A stretch of DNA of 64,000 bases from the NCBI GenBank assembly GCA_004154925.1, contig QJNS01000752.1, positions 248,001 to 312,000 of the forward strand, written 5' to 3'. This stretch comes from Monosporascus cannonballus. Lineage: Eukaryota > Ascomycota > Sordariomycetes > Xylariales. Below, one piece after another: positions 13,492 through 27,109 of the stretch. Position 1 is the first letter of the stretch. Each line of letters starts with the position of its first letter. The notes under the pieces are model-generated. The model worked only from the letters and a program-made list of their open reading frames with translations. It did not search any database and was not told the origin of the DNA. The position numbers and the translations under genes are program-made.

Positions 13492-13936
13492 TGTGGTTCG
13501 AAAATCCAAGTGAGGATGTGACACCCCAGGCTTGACTATGCTTACCCTATGAGCTCTCCAGCATTTCGATGACTCGAGGGCTGTGTCGGTCAATTTATAC
13601 CCAGGTGATTCACTTCCTAGGAAGCTACGACATAAACACTTTTATCTCTCATTATTCGATCAAAGGGGCACCCAAGCCTGGACATAGAGTCTAGATCAAG
13701 AACCTAGGCGTTGGGATTTTTGGAATACACCGGTTTTGGTCGCACGAAGGACTAAAGCTCCGCCTCCGATATCCCGATATATAAGTCGGCAACTAGACAT
13801 GGCAGTTAAAACTAGCAATGTAGGTGTCCATGATGTTGCTAGAAGACTCTCAACTGATGCCACCTATGCATCAAGTCGGTTTACATAGCCGTCGGGTAAA
13901 TAGAGAACAAACGCCAAAGCAACTCCAACGAAGTCC
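13492..13936. promoter_or_regulatory. Upstream region of the feruloyl esterase gene
   Basis: 445 bp between the esterase start codon and the 8-bp target duplication of transposon copy A. Base composition is normal and there is no gene. Any 5' control of the esterase must lie here or inside the transposon, because the transposon end is only about 0.45 kb upstream. I did not identify specific binding sites with confidence. Confidence 0.5.
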
Positions 13937-13963
13937 ATCAATAGTTACCTCAGCTAGCTCAGG
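13937..13963. repeat. Left target duplication and terminal inverted repeat of copy A (end L)
   Basis: ATCAATAG at 13937-13944 is repeated exactly at 42390-42397. Immediately inside, TTACCTCAGCTAGCTCAGG (13945-13963) is the terminal repeat. It pairs with the right end of A (read inward TTGCCTCATCGTGATCAGG, 14 of 19 matches) and is identical to the L end of copy B at 42302-42320 on the other strand. Confidence 0.85.
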
Positions 13964-15117
13964 CCTCCCTGGCTCGTTTTCCCAATTTCTTCAAAGTCAC
14001 TCAAGTACCGCTCTACAACGTTAAATATTAACCAATCAAATCCCAAATACCCGTAACGAGCCAGCGAGGCCTAAGTTGTAATTACGCAAAAATGTTTTCG
14101 TTTAGCACTTTTGCTTTTTTGGAAAAACGAAAATCTGTAATAATTTAATAACAAAATATTTTTATAACGATATATATATATTTATACGATTATTCCGAAT
14201 ATGGCTTATTATTAATATTATTTTGGTCCTAATTAAAACCCGTTTATTATTTTTAAACTTTAACGTATTTATTAGTTATAGCCCGAGCCTATCGTATTAT
14301 TATCCTTTTTTTTAAAATATGACAAATCCGAATTTTTCTAGTTTTACCGCGTTACACCTTTAAAACAAAATATGCGTACGTATATATTAAACTTTTAGCA
14401 TTAATATAAGAAATTTAATATAACGTTTAAAAATTTTATTTGTAATTAGGTTTTTTGCGAAAATAATGGTTAATCGCATAATTCGATTATTCGGATTAGC
14501 CGATTAATTAACGTTTTAAAAGAAAAACGAATATACGAAAAGTTATTAATATATGAAAGTTAATAGGAATTTTTAATTTCGGCTAATTAAGATCCCGTTA
14601 TACGTAAATATTATGATATATTATATGGGGAATTTATAGCTTTTTTAAAAAGGCCTAAATTCCGCCGCCCGCCAAAAAAGTTATTACATAAAGTTAAAAT
14701 AATTTATATTACTTTAAATAAAAGTTAATATTTTATAAAAACGTTTACCTTTAATTAATTTAAATCTTTAAATAAAATAATTATATATCTAAGGAAAAAA
14801 TGGTAATCGTATAATACGAAATAAAAAATGAAATAATTTCATAATAATAATAATCCGGATATTTTTACGTATTTTTATATAGTATTAATTATTATGGTTA
14901 AAATAATTTTTAAAATTAATAATAATTATGTACCTTATTTATTAAATAAGTTTTTATTATTTTCGGATTTATTACGGAATAATATCAATATATTAAGAAG
15001 GATAAATATTTGCGAAAATTACTATACGTTAAATAGAGATATAACTTAGTTAATAAATAAGGCTAAGGTAATTACATTAATTTCTTTATAATAATATAAT
15101 TTTGATCAGGACAGGGT

Positions 15118-15470
15118 TGTTACGACCTGACAAGCCACGGCCTCCAAAAACGGTCGCAGCAGAGAAGGCCAAGAAAACTATGTGGATCAGGTTACGTAAT
15201 GGATCACCAACTCACTGGTGGTAAGCCAGTAAGCCGGATCACCAACTTACGGGTAATGATCCAGCTAACGGAATAAGGATATATATATTTATTACTTCCA
15301 TAGTTTAGATAATTTCAGCTTACAATAATATTTCGTTACTTAAAGCATTTTTAATATTACGAAACGTAATACGTTATTATATTTATTATTTAGATTTTTA
15401 CGATACTTTTATTAACATAAACTTATTAACTTAAGGTTTAATAATTAATTAAACCTTATAATTCGTTATA
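15118..15470 (+). repeat. 5' LTR of Gypsy element 2
   Basis: 353 bp. It starts TGTTACGACCTGACAAGCC and ends GTTATA (GTCACA after C-to-T). It has two units of the internal 34-35-bp repeat, at about 15206-15258. Confidence 0.85.
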
Positions 15471-18400
15471 CGTTATAAATTTTTGTTTAATAATATCGTT
15501 AAATTTTAAATAATATTTAATATTATTAAAATATTAATTAACGCTTAAAAAACCTTTATATAATAACTTTAAGCTCGAATTCGGGAATTAAAAAGAAAAG
15601 TTTAATAATTTAAAATTATGCCATTTGCTTAATTTTTTTCGCCCCCATAAAACCTAAAAAACCGGAGCTTTATAATAGAAAAAGTAATTTTCAAATTTTT
15701 TTAACTTAAGTACGAATTTATTTTTACTTTCTGGACCTTAATAATTCAGCGGATATAATTTAAGCAATAAAAGCATATTTAACGGAAAATGCAATTAATT
15801 AGTTTAAGCTTATTATAAGGAATTTCCTGGAAATAAGAAAACCGGATAAAAAAGACTTTATTAACAAAATTTTTTTGTTTTATATTAATTTCGAAAACAA
15901 AATGCTTAATAATTTCGGCAATCCGGATAAAAAATAATTTACGGTTTAGCAATTTTTGCAATTCCGATAAAAAGGATTTGTATTTAAGTATACCGTAATC
16001 TTTAAAAATTTCGCGGCTAAGGCCGGATAAGAAAATAATAAAACCGATATCTTTATCGATATATTTTATAAAAAGCTAAAAGATAATATAAAAAATAAAA
16101 TTATTTAAATTAAATGATTAATTATTTTAAACCGATATATTATAAAAGTAATTAAGATTAATAATCGGCAGTTTAAAAAACGATAAAAAAAATAATACGT
16201 TTTACATTCGGAATATAAGTTTAATTAGGGAAAAAAACGAAACGTACTTTTTATTTCTTATAAAACGGCGCTAAGACTTATGAAACTCGGCGTTACCTAT
16301 AAATAAGATTAAAACCAAATTAAATGCGTTAATTACTGCAAAATAAGATATAAGGTTTATAAATATAAAAAACCCAATAAGTTACGATAAAATAACTGGA
16401 TCCTTATACGGGAGAAATAAACCAAAAATAATTAAGGAAATAATAATAAAGTTATTAATATAATCCAAGCTAAGTATATATTAGGTTTACGATAAAAAGT
16501 CCAATTAGAATTATTACGATAAGAAATTTAACGAAAAATGCAAAAAGCCAGAAAGTTAACTTAATAAATATTACGAACATAACAAAAAACGTTATAAAGA
16601 TAATTACGTAAATATTAAAATTAAACAAAAAAAGTTTATTTCGAAACTTTTAATCGATATGGTAAAATGTATACTATATATTATTAATAACGAAAATATC
16701 CCGATTACGAAAAATAAAAATAATATATTTACGAACGAATTATTCGTATATATTATAAGGGATTTAACTTTTTAAATCGTACCGAAAATAATAAGAACAA
16801 TAAATAATAATATCGACATTTTCGAACTATAACTTTAGGAAATATCCAGTAATTAGCCGAAATAAAAAGCTAGCCCGAAAAAAAGTAATACCCGCAAAAA
16901 AATCTTTTTAGTTATTATAAATAATATAATTATTAAACAAAAAGAAAAATTAATCCAGCATATAATAAAAAAGCATTATTAAAAAGTTATTACGGATTTT
17001 TATTTTTAATTAATATTTACCTTAAATCTTTAAAAAAAGTTATTAAAAAAGAAATACGTTAATGTATAAAATTTTTTTAAAACGATAATTAAAACGATAT
17101 ATAATGGGATATAATCGTAAATATTAAAAAATAATTTATTCGATAAGAAAAAGAATTATAAAAAAATTAAAAGCAATTAATACGATTTAAAAGAACAGTA
17201 CGCCGGCAATAACGATAAATATAATAGCTTAACGCATTAAACGAAAAAACATAAGCAAAATTCGACAAATTCGAAAAAGAATTAAAAAAAGAAAATTACC
17301 TATAAAAAAACCGCAAAATGACGAAACCTAAAGGAATTAAAAGGAATTTTCAAAAAGGGTTTTAAATACGACGATAGGAAACGTTAATAACCTTATTACT
17401 TTAGAAATACGAATCGGAACATACTAATATACCGTAATAATGGATTACAAAGCTTTAAGCGGAAATTATATTGTACCGAATATAATTAATAAATTTAGAT
17501 TATTATAGAAATATAAATTAAAACCTTATATAACGACAAACGCCGAAAATTAGGAATTCGCTTATAATAACAGAAAAATTATACGCAAAATTAATTACCT
17601 CGAGATTTTTATTAAAAAATAATATTAAATAATTAATTTTGATATCGTTTTATTCGGAAATTACGATATAATTTTAAGATTATTATAAATACGTTAATAG
17701 GGAATTTTAATTAATAATAATACTAGACAAATAAAGTTCATTTTATTCCTTATTAACAAACGAAAAAAAAAATTAAAATCTTAATATTTAATCGATAATA
17801 ACGATAAATATAAATATAAAAATAAAATAAATACCTTATTACTTAAAGGAATAAAACATTAAAAAAACAAATATTAAAAAATATACGATCTATTATTATT
17901 ATTATCAAAACAAAATTAAAGCAATTAAATAACGATTTAAAATAATAAAAATAATAACCCCAAAAATTAGAAAATTTAACAAATATATTTTTATAATATT
18001 ATAAATATAAGTAGTTTTTCAAAAAAAAACTTGATACGAAATTATTAGAACATAATAAATAAAATTACGAAATAATCCTTAAAAAAGGATTTTCGACAAA
18101 GTTTTACCTTATTTATAATTTTAACAAAAACGAATTACGTATTTTTAAAAAATATCTGGAAAATCGGTTATAGAAAAAATGAATTCGATTTTCGAAATTA
18201 CTAATAAAATACCTAATATTTTTTATACCTAAAAAAAGGAAATTATAATTTATAATTAATTATCGATAACTAAAAACATTATTATTAAAAATTAAATATT
18301 ATTATCCTTAATTACGGAAATAAAAAACCGATTTTACAGAATTAAATAATTTATAATATTTAATTTTAAAAATAAATATAACTTTATTAAGATTAAGAAA

Positions 18401-21400
18401 AAATACGAATAAAAAATAACCTTTAAAACGAAATACAAATTATTTAAATATTTAATTATACTAATAAAACTTACGAACGTATTAATAACCTTTTAACGGA
18501 TAATAAATTTTATATTACGAAAATACCTTAATATTTTCGTTATTTGTTATTTTGACAATATTCTTATTTTTTCAAAAATAAAAAAAATATACGTAAAATA
18601 CGTTTATAAAATTTTTTAAGCTTTATAAAATACAAAATTATTTATTAACGTAAAGAAAAATCAGTTCCATATATAAGAAATAAAATATCTAAGATATATT
18701 ATTATCCCAGAATATATTAAAATGGACCTTAAAAAACTATTGCAATTATAAAATAATAAACGATAATAACGGTTAAAGAACTATAGGCATTTATTAAATT
18801 CGCTAATTATTATAAAAAGTTTATTCGGAACTTTAATAATATAATTATATTTTTAACGAATTTTACGAAAAAAAAAAGGTTTTCAAATAAATGTCGGATA
18901 CGGAAAAAATATTTTAGGATATTAAAAACGCAATTATTAATAAATTAATACTAATTATACACGATTTAAACCGCCCCGTTAAACTAAAAACCGATATTTC
19001 GGATTACACGTTAAACGTAATAATCAGGTAATAAAATAATTAAGACAAATTATACCTTATTGTATTTTTTTCGTACAAATTAAAAAAAACCGAATTGAAT
19101 TACCGCATTCCAAATAAGAAATTTATAATTATTGTTATAGTATTTCGAAAATTTAAATACTTTTTAAAAGAAAACTTATACCAAATTAAGATTTATACGA
19201 ATCATCAAAATCTTACCCGATTTACTACGATTAAGGAATTTATAAAACAATAATTAAAATACGCAAAAAAATTAACGAACTTCGATTTCGTTATTATCCA
19301 CAAAAAGAAATTAAAAAACGGCAAAATAAATACTTTAAATAAGGAACCGGATTTCGAAGAAAAATTAATAAAAGTTAGTTATATAATTTTTAATATTATT
19401 ATAAAAAAATATTTACGTTTACGATAAATTACGATAATTTAGGCAGCACCTTTTAATATATATTAGAAAATTTAATAATATAATAATAATCTTTTAAAAA
19501 ACCAAAAAATAAACAAAATATAAATATTAAAGAAATTTAGTACGAAAAATATACAAATATTAATTATACGGATATCCAGGGATTTACAAAACCTTAAAAA
19601 AGCTTCAACGTATATATTTTTTTCTTAAAATAAAATCAATAATATAAAAAATCGTACGGCAATGCGATATTTACACCAAAATAAAGATTTAACGGCACAG
19701 GCCATATAAAAAGTTATAACTATTATTAATCGTAAAATAACTATAATATTTAATTATATTTAATTTTATTATTAACCTTTTTATATCAGAAAACTTAGCT
19801 ATAGGAATATATTACGATAGCATTTTCGTAATCGTCGATCGATTTACGAAATTTTCTTATTTTTTATCATATCATAAGGATATAAACGCCAAATAACTGG
19901 TATACATTTTTTTAAAATATATTTTTAATATATACAGATTACTTATAAAATTATATTAAACAAAAAATTAACTTTCGCATCAAAGTTTTAATGAGGCCTA
20001 ATAGCACAAATCGGCCTAAATTACAAATTATTTAACGCATTTAAACCTTAAACGAATAAATAAACAAAACGAACGAATTAAATTTTAAAAACTTATTTAC
20101 GATATTATATTAATTACGAATAAAATAATTAAATTAAGAAATTACCGATCGTATAACTAGCCTATAATATTAGCTATTACGAAAACATTAAAATAATATT
20201 TACGAACGCAAATTTTGGTTTTATTCCAGAAATTTACAAAAAAGTACGTAATAACGGTTCAATTAATATTAAAATAATCCTTATATCAGAATAATTACGA
20301 TAATTACATTAAAAAATAAAAACAAAACTAAGATTTATACGGAATTAAATAAGCAAATATTATAATCAAAAAAAGTTAAAAAAACTAACCATCGAAAAAA
20401 AGGAAATAATTTTCCTTGTTACCAAAAACATTTAAATAAAACGACCCAGCAAAAAATTCGATTTCAAATATATCGGTCCATACAAAATCGCCAAAAAAAT
20501 CTCAGAAAACAATTATTAGTTAGAACTTTTATTAAAAATTAAATTCCATTTAATTTTTTATATTTTCTTATTCGAATTAACAACAAATACAATTAAAATA
20601 TATACGGCACAAAGCGATATGGAAATAAAAGATAAATAAGCATACGAAATAAAAAAGGTTATTAACATACGAAAATAAAACGGATTTACCCAGTACCTAA
20701 TTAAATAGGAAAAATACCCAGATTCCGAAAATACCTGGGAATTCACTAGAAATCTTATTGGCATCCAGCAACTATTAAAGAATTTTTACTAGCAACGGCG
20801 GAACTATCCGAAATAATAATATCTTAATTTACAAAATCCAAGGAAAAAAACCCTTAATTTATTGCATTCTAATTAATAACGTTTACCTTTCCTAAAGTTT
20901 AAATTTCGATTACGGATTCCAATTTTAATTATGCAAAGTTATTAGAATTATTTAAGAATTAAAAGGTACGATTAACAAATTTTGCACCCTAAAATTGATA
21001 ATGTTAATATTAATAACGTATGCAAAAAAAACGCGCAAAAGTTTCGAATAAAGATTTTTCGGCCGTTAGTTTTTTTTCTTTTAACTTTTTCGATTTTGCG
21101 ATATGGTAATTAATTATGGAAATAGGGATTCCTGTTTCGTTATACGAACGACCTTAACGGATATATTTCTTATAACGAAAAACCTTATTTATTATTTGAT
21201 AATTAAGCTATTAAGCAAAATAAAAAAAACAAAATATCGCGTGAAAACCTTTAAGTTTAATTAAATTAACTAGGGCAAATTATTATTCGGATTTGCAAAA
21301 ACGACATTTCGACATACCGGAAAACATATTAAAGGTATAAAAAAAAACTTATCAAAAGAAAAGAAATCTTAAGGGCAAGATTTTGGAAAAGGAAAAATCG

Positions 21401-21787
21401 TATTACGACCTAACAAACCACGGCTTTCAAAAACGGTCACAGCAAAAAAGGCCAAAAAAATATGTAAATCAGGTTACGTAATAGATTATTAACTTATTGG
21501 TAATAAACTAATAAGCCGGATCGCCAACTTACTGGTAATAAGCCAGTAAGCCGGATTACCAACTTACGGGTAATAATTTAATTAACGAAACAAGGATATA
21601 TACGTTTATTAATTCCATAATTTAGATAACTTCAGCTTATAATAACATTTCGTTACCCAAAGCACCCTTGGTATTACGAAACGTAATACGTTACTGTATT
21701 TATTGCTCAGATTTTTACGATACTCCTGCTAACATAAACCCGTCGACTTAAGGTTTAATAATTGGTTAAACCTTATAGCTCGTCACA
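21401..21787 (+). repeat. 3' LTR of Gypsy element 2
   Basis: 387 bp, starting TATTACGACC and ending GTCACA, preceded by a purine-rich tract (about 21384-21399). It has three units of the internal repeat (about 21486-21580) against two in the 5' LTR, the same difference as in element 1. Confidence 0.85.
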
Positions 21788-23820
21788 AGGTTACGCTATA
21801 TGGCCAGGTATAATAGGACGATATAGTATTTTGGTACGATAACTTTAATATTTAAAACTATATTTGTAATATAACATTTCAATATGGTACTATTATGCGG
21901 AATATTATTACCGCCCTTATCCGTTATTATAACCGTATCCTTAAAGAAGGGTTAAAGCAATCTATATTTCGGCCTGATTTGTATTACAAAATAAAATAAT
22001 TTTATAAAACGTTATAATAATATCTGGTATCACTTAATACTTCCTATTAATTCGTAATTAACATTATCCGGATTTTATTTTTTATTTTTGTTAATACGTT
22101 TTATAAACGTAATAAACAAAAATTCCCTGGCTTTCCTAAATTAAAGCATATATTATATAATAAATGCCGTTCGATTTCGTTAAGTATAATTAATAAAAAC
22201 GAAAGCAACATCGACGGTACATATGGCATTTATCGAAAACTTTTTTAGGAAATATATAAATTTAAAAAAAAATTTTATCGGTTTTTAAAATATTTTATCT
22301 TATTTATAATAATTAGAAAATAACTAGGTATATTCGGAAAATATAGGCTAATTAAATTGAAATAACCGGTTTATATGATAAGAAACGGTAACTTTTTTTT
22401 ATTCTTACTTTATTCCATATATAAATAAATTTTTTGTTTATATTTATACGTATTTATTGGCCCAGTAATATAACCGGGACGCATAAAACATAAATATTTT
22501 TAAAAACGAATTATTAATTCTTAAATAAAATAACGTAATTATATCAAAAATCGCTAAAGTTCCACCTCCTTAAGCCTTTTATCCTTTATATATATAATAT
22601 TCGCATATTTGCGTTATTTTTATAGAAATTACATATCCGATATAAACTATTTATAATAAAAATATTTAACGTATATAAAGCTTTCCGAAATATCTTAATC
22701 GAAAACTTTTTTTCGAAAACCGAATTTACCGAATTTATAAAATATATATGCTTCCGGTTAACCGTTATCAAGTTTAAATTTATCGCGCATAACGTAATTT
22801 CTAAATATTTTGATTGCGCCGGATAGATAAAAAAGGTACCGTAAAATTTTAATTAAAACGCGTTAATAAATAAGAATTTTTTTAACAAATATCTTCTGTT
22901 ATTTTTATTAATAATATATTATTTAATAATATAAATAATTTAGCAAATAATTCGTAAATATTTTATTTTTTAATTCGGAAATATATTTTATTTATATTAT
23001 TTTTTAAACGGCGTAATCCTAATTAAAATATGCCAAATAAAACCCTTTTATTAAATAATTATAAGGTTGGAAATATTTTTAATACGGCCGATATTCCATA
23101 AAGTAATAACCTTTTTAATTTTATTAAAAATAATAACCAACCATTAATCGATATTATTCCTATCGACAAAAAATTTCGAAATTATTATTATTTTTTTAAA
23201 AAAATTTAAGTTTATTAATATCTTTCGCATATTATGCGATATGGCGACATTAGTTATATTAGGCGGTTAATACCGATATTATTATTTTTTTATAAGACCA
23301 ATTAATTTAATTACGGTAAAAAATATTTTATTATAATTAGATATTACGTTTTGCAATATTAAATTAAGTATTTATTAATTCGATTTTAATATTAAAGTTA
23401 ATTTTTATAAATTCCAGAAAAAAAATATAAAAAGTATTTAATCGAAAAGGCGAATATTACAATATATGGCTTACTGGCGATTTCCGCCGGTCGAAAAATA
23501 ATATATATAATATTAATATTATATTTTCCGAAATTCGTTTTTAATGAGGCACCGTATATCTTTATAACGTAAATTCCATACCTGTTATATTTCTTCCCAA
23601 AATAAACGTTACGTTATTCGGGATTTTTGTAACGAAATTTTCGAACGCGTTTATTTTTTATTTCGGAATTTCTAATTTAGTAAGGGATATCCGTTTTAAA
23701 TTAAAGGGGATAATTAAGAATCCGAAAATATTCTGGCCGTAAGTTGTAAAATTATAAAAACTAAGTTTATCGATTTTAATAATACCGTACCTATTATTAA
23801 TAATATAAGTAAATTTAATT

Positions 23821-26800
23821 AATTAAATACGATAAAGGACAAAAATTAATTTATAAATGGCCTTAACTTAATTACCGGAAAAACTTTTAATATCGAATTT
23901 TTTAAGAATAATTTGATTTCGGATAATCATAATATCCTATATATAAAAGAAAATTATAATCTTATAATACAAATTATTAATAATTTAATTAATAATTTTA
24001 ATTAAAACGGTTTGTTATCGTGTTCGTTATTGTTAAATAAGCAAAATAAAGATTTATTAAATAAAAATTAACCGTTAATATAATTTTTAATTTTTTGTTA
24101 TTTTGAATTTTGTTATAAATAATATAATATTGATATTATAATTTTAATATTAATATAATTTTATTACTTACGTAATCTTAATTAATTAATTTCGGGATTA
24201 TTTTATATATTACCGTATTTATTTAATTATTATATTAACATAATTTATTTATTTTTAGTAATAAAATTACGGATAAAAAGATAATATTTTATAATATAAT
24301 ACGTAATATAATTATTAACGAAATTAATATAAGTAATTAAATTTATAATTTACGTAATTTTAATTAATTATATTTTATTCGAACGTTTTATTTTTCGTAA
24401 AATTATATAAAAATATTGCATTATTTATAATTAAATAAAATATATAATTTCAGATTAATTCGTATATTTCGTTTATAATTAATTTATTAATTAATATTTT
24501 TAAATATTTTTTAAGATTTCTTTCCTTTATTTTGTTTTTTTTTGCGCGTTATTATAATTTATATTTTAATAACTTTTTTTACGTTTTCGGGTCCTAAATT
24601 TTTATTTATCTTAAATATAATATTTATATTTAAATCGCCTTAAATATTTTTATTTAAATTATATAATAATGTCAAATATTTAAAAATTACGTATAAATAT
24701 TATTTACCGTATTTTTATATACAATATGCATATTTATTACCCGTATAACTTTATAAATTATAATATATATAAAATAATTTTATAATATATATTTTTTAAT
24801 TAAATAACCCGGTTCATAAAATTATAAATTTTTTCGTATCGTTTATACGGTATTTAATTTATATAATTTTTTTATTAAATTACGAAAACCGTAATTAATC
24901 GAAAATCCATTATTAATTTAATAATTTAATAACTTATAAAACCGGCATAATCCGCTATAAGGTAAATTTTATTCTGCTAATTATTATTACGAAAAATATC
25001 CCGAATTATATTATTAATATTTAATATATATATAAATATTATATTTTTTTGTAATAAAAAATTTTATTTGTAATATAAACTTTTCGCAATATTATTAAAT
25101 TTATGAATTTTTAATAATTATAAAATTTTCTTAAGTAATATATATTCTTATTAATTCCAAAATATAAAATATTTATTTTTATTAATTTTCCGCTATATTA
25201 ATATAATTTTATAATATATACTTAATATTTAAAATCGGCTATATATAATACATATTTTCTACAAAAAATATTATATATCTTAAAATAATCAAATATTACT
25301 TAATTAATATTAAAATATTTTAATTAAGATTACGCCATTAATTTTACTTCTTTACAAATTATTTTAATACCGGTTCCGCTTATTTTTTAATCCGAGATTT
25401 TATTATTTATTTTTAAACTTATTCCTTAAAAGCAAATTATTTTTTGAAAATATTATTAATAAATCTAATTCTTTTAACCGGGCAAATAAGGTTTTTTAAG
25501 TTTATTCAGAATATATTATCGGAACTTATAACGGAAATTACCTTTAGGATATTAATAAGGAATTATTTACTTTTTATAATATCGTAAAATATATAACAAT
25601 ATATATTATAATATAGATTTCGGGTATTAAATAAAAAAACTAATTAATAATTATTATATCGTAAATAACGTAATCTTATATATTAAAATATCATAAATTT
25701 TTCAAATTATAAAACATTATAATTAAATAAATAATATTAATTATATTTAAAATATATTTAATCAAAATAATTTTATAAATTATATTAAAAAATTTATAAT
25801 AAAATATAAATTTCGTATAATTTATATATAATTATTAAGTTTTTTTTATATATTATTATTTCGTTATAAAAAAATAATATTAATTTCTTTATTTATATTT
25901 AATAACTTATATAAATTTAATAATTTATATATTTATAATTATATAATTTCAAAATTTATATATATTTTAATTTTAAATATATATATTATTTTAAAATATG
26001 TTTATAATTTGTTAATTATTTATAAACTTTATTTGTATATTATAAATCTTTATATATTCCTTATTTATATTAATAATATATTCGATAATTATTTAATATA
26101 CGAATTTTATTGTATTTTTTATAATTTATATCTTTTATTTATATTTTTAATTTTAATTAAACCGGATTTATATCGGTAAACTTATAATATTATTAAATTT
26201 TATAACTATGAATATTTATTTATATATATTTAATATTATATATTTATTATAATAATATTACCGTTATTTAATAAAATAAAATATAATAATTATATTCGAA
26301 AAATATATAATAATTTAATAAAAAAGAAAAGTATATATAAAAATTATAATAATATTAATTTAATTTTTAATACGAATTATATTAATTACGGCGTTATTTT
26401 CCGTATTTTATTTCTTATTATATATATTATCTTTTCAAATTTTCTCTTAATTTACAAAATAATTTTTCCTTAATCCGAACGATTATTCGATAAAATTTTA
26501 ATATTATAAGGTTTTTATAAAATAAATTTTAATATTATATGTTAAAAAACGTAAATTACTTATTATTATATATATATTAGCATATATTTTACTTATAATA
26601 ATCTTGAAATAATATTTAAATCAATATTTCGGAACTTTAATTATATATATTTATTTTATAAAAAATTAATAAAAATATATTTATATATTTTAATAATTTT
26701 GAAATTTTGTTTTTACTAAATCCCGAAAATGTTATTAAATAATATATAATATTATTTGTTTTTTTTATATTAAAATATAAAAATAAAATTATCGATACGG

Positions 26801-27109
26801 ATAATACGGATTATTAAATAATAAATTTATAAAACCGCAAAATAAATGTTATTTATATTATAAATTTAACCGGCATATATTTTTTAAAAAAATTATATAA
26901 TTTAAACCGTTAGCCGTTTTCGGGAATTTATGATTTATAACGATTTACATAATATAAATAATATTAAAAATATAATAATCTTATAATCTTAATTAGGAAA
27001 AATATAAAACCGTATTATATTTTATGGTATATATTATATAGACGTTATTTTTATGATATTAAACGAAAATAAAATCCGTAATTATACGTAATTAATTACT
27101 GAATAAATA
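23821..27109. other. Interior of copy A, AT-rich, no recognisable gene
   Basis: Extremely AT-rich. A short plus-strand frame at about 23830-24005 stays open apart from one TAA and could be a small second frame or the tail of the DUF6589-like one. Beyond it I see no family. The whole stretch matches, inverted, the corresponding part of copy B (about 35.8-39.1 kb). Confidence 0.5.

Larger units (their letters stand above)
15118..21787 (+). mobile_element. Gypsy LTR retrotransposon 2, inserted in copy A, RIP-inactivated
   Basis: A 6,670-bp element of the same subfamily as 4334-10993. LTRs are at 15118-15470 (start TGTTACGACC) and 21401-21787 (end GTCACA). The flanks are AGGGT (15113-15117) and AGGTT (21788-21792), a near-match target duplication. 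The sequence on either side joins into the uninterrupted version seen in copy B (about 41110-41200, other strand), which shows that it inserted into copy A. Motifs: zinc knuckle at 16325-16366, reverse transcriptase near 18352-18400, polymerase box at 18539-18574 reading Y-F-D-N (first catalytic Asp kept, second changed to Asn), RNase H near 18985-19010, integrase near 19800-19865. All frames are broken. Confidence 0.88.
14290..23820 (+). pseudogene. DUF6589-like protein of copy A, RIP-broken and split by a Gypsy insertion
   Basis: Not intact. The plus strand carries a long frame in which nearly all stops are TAA/TAG, as expected from CAA/CAG/TGG after RIP. Segments: 14460-15117, then after the LTR insertion 21793-22540, 22600-22830 and about 23090-23820. 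At 21832 the residues W-Y-D-N-F-N are followed by a T-T-A-L-I segment and G-L-K-Q-S. At about 22195-22240 N-E-S-N-I-D-G-T-Y is seen. Near 23240-23330 there is an M-R-Y-G-D segment, then a run rich in Y. From memory this order (W-D-N-F near the start, then G-T-x-x-G-T-Y, then a C-terminal M-R-x-G-D block) is that of DUF6589 proteins, which are widespread in fungi and of unknown function. As the longest frame in a DNA transposon it is the best transposase candidate; that role is inference. Confidence 0.55.

Noticed and set aside
22586..22771. 61-codon minus-strand frame inside copy A
   Set aside because: The plus-strand frame over the same bases reads continuously with the DUF6589-like frame on both sides and is mirrored in copy B.
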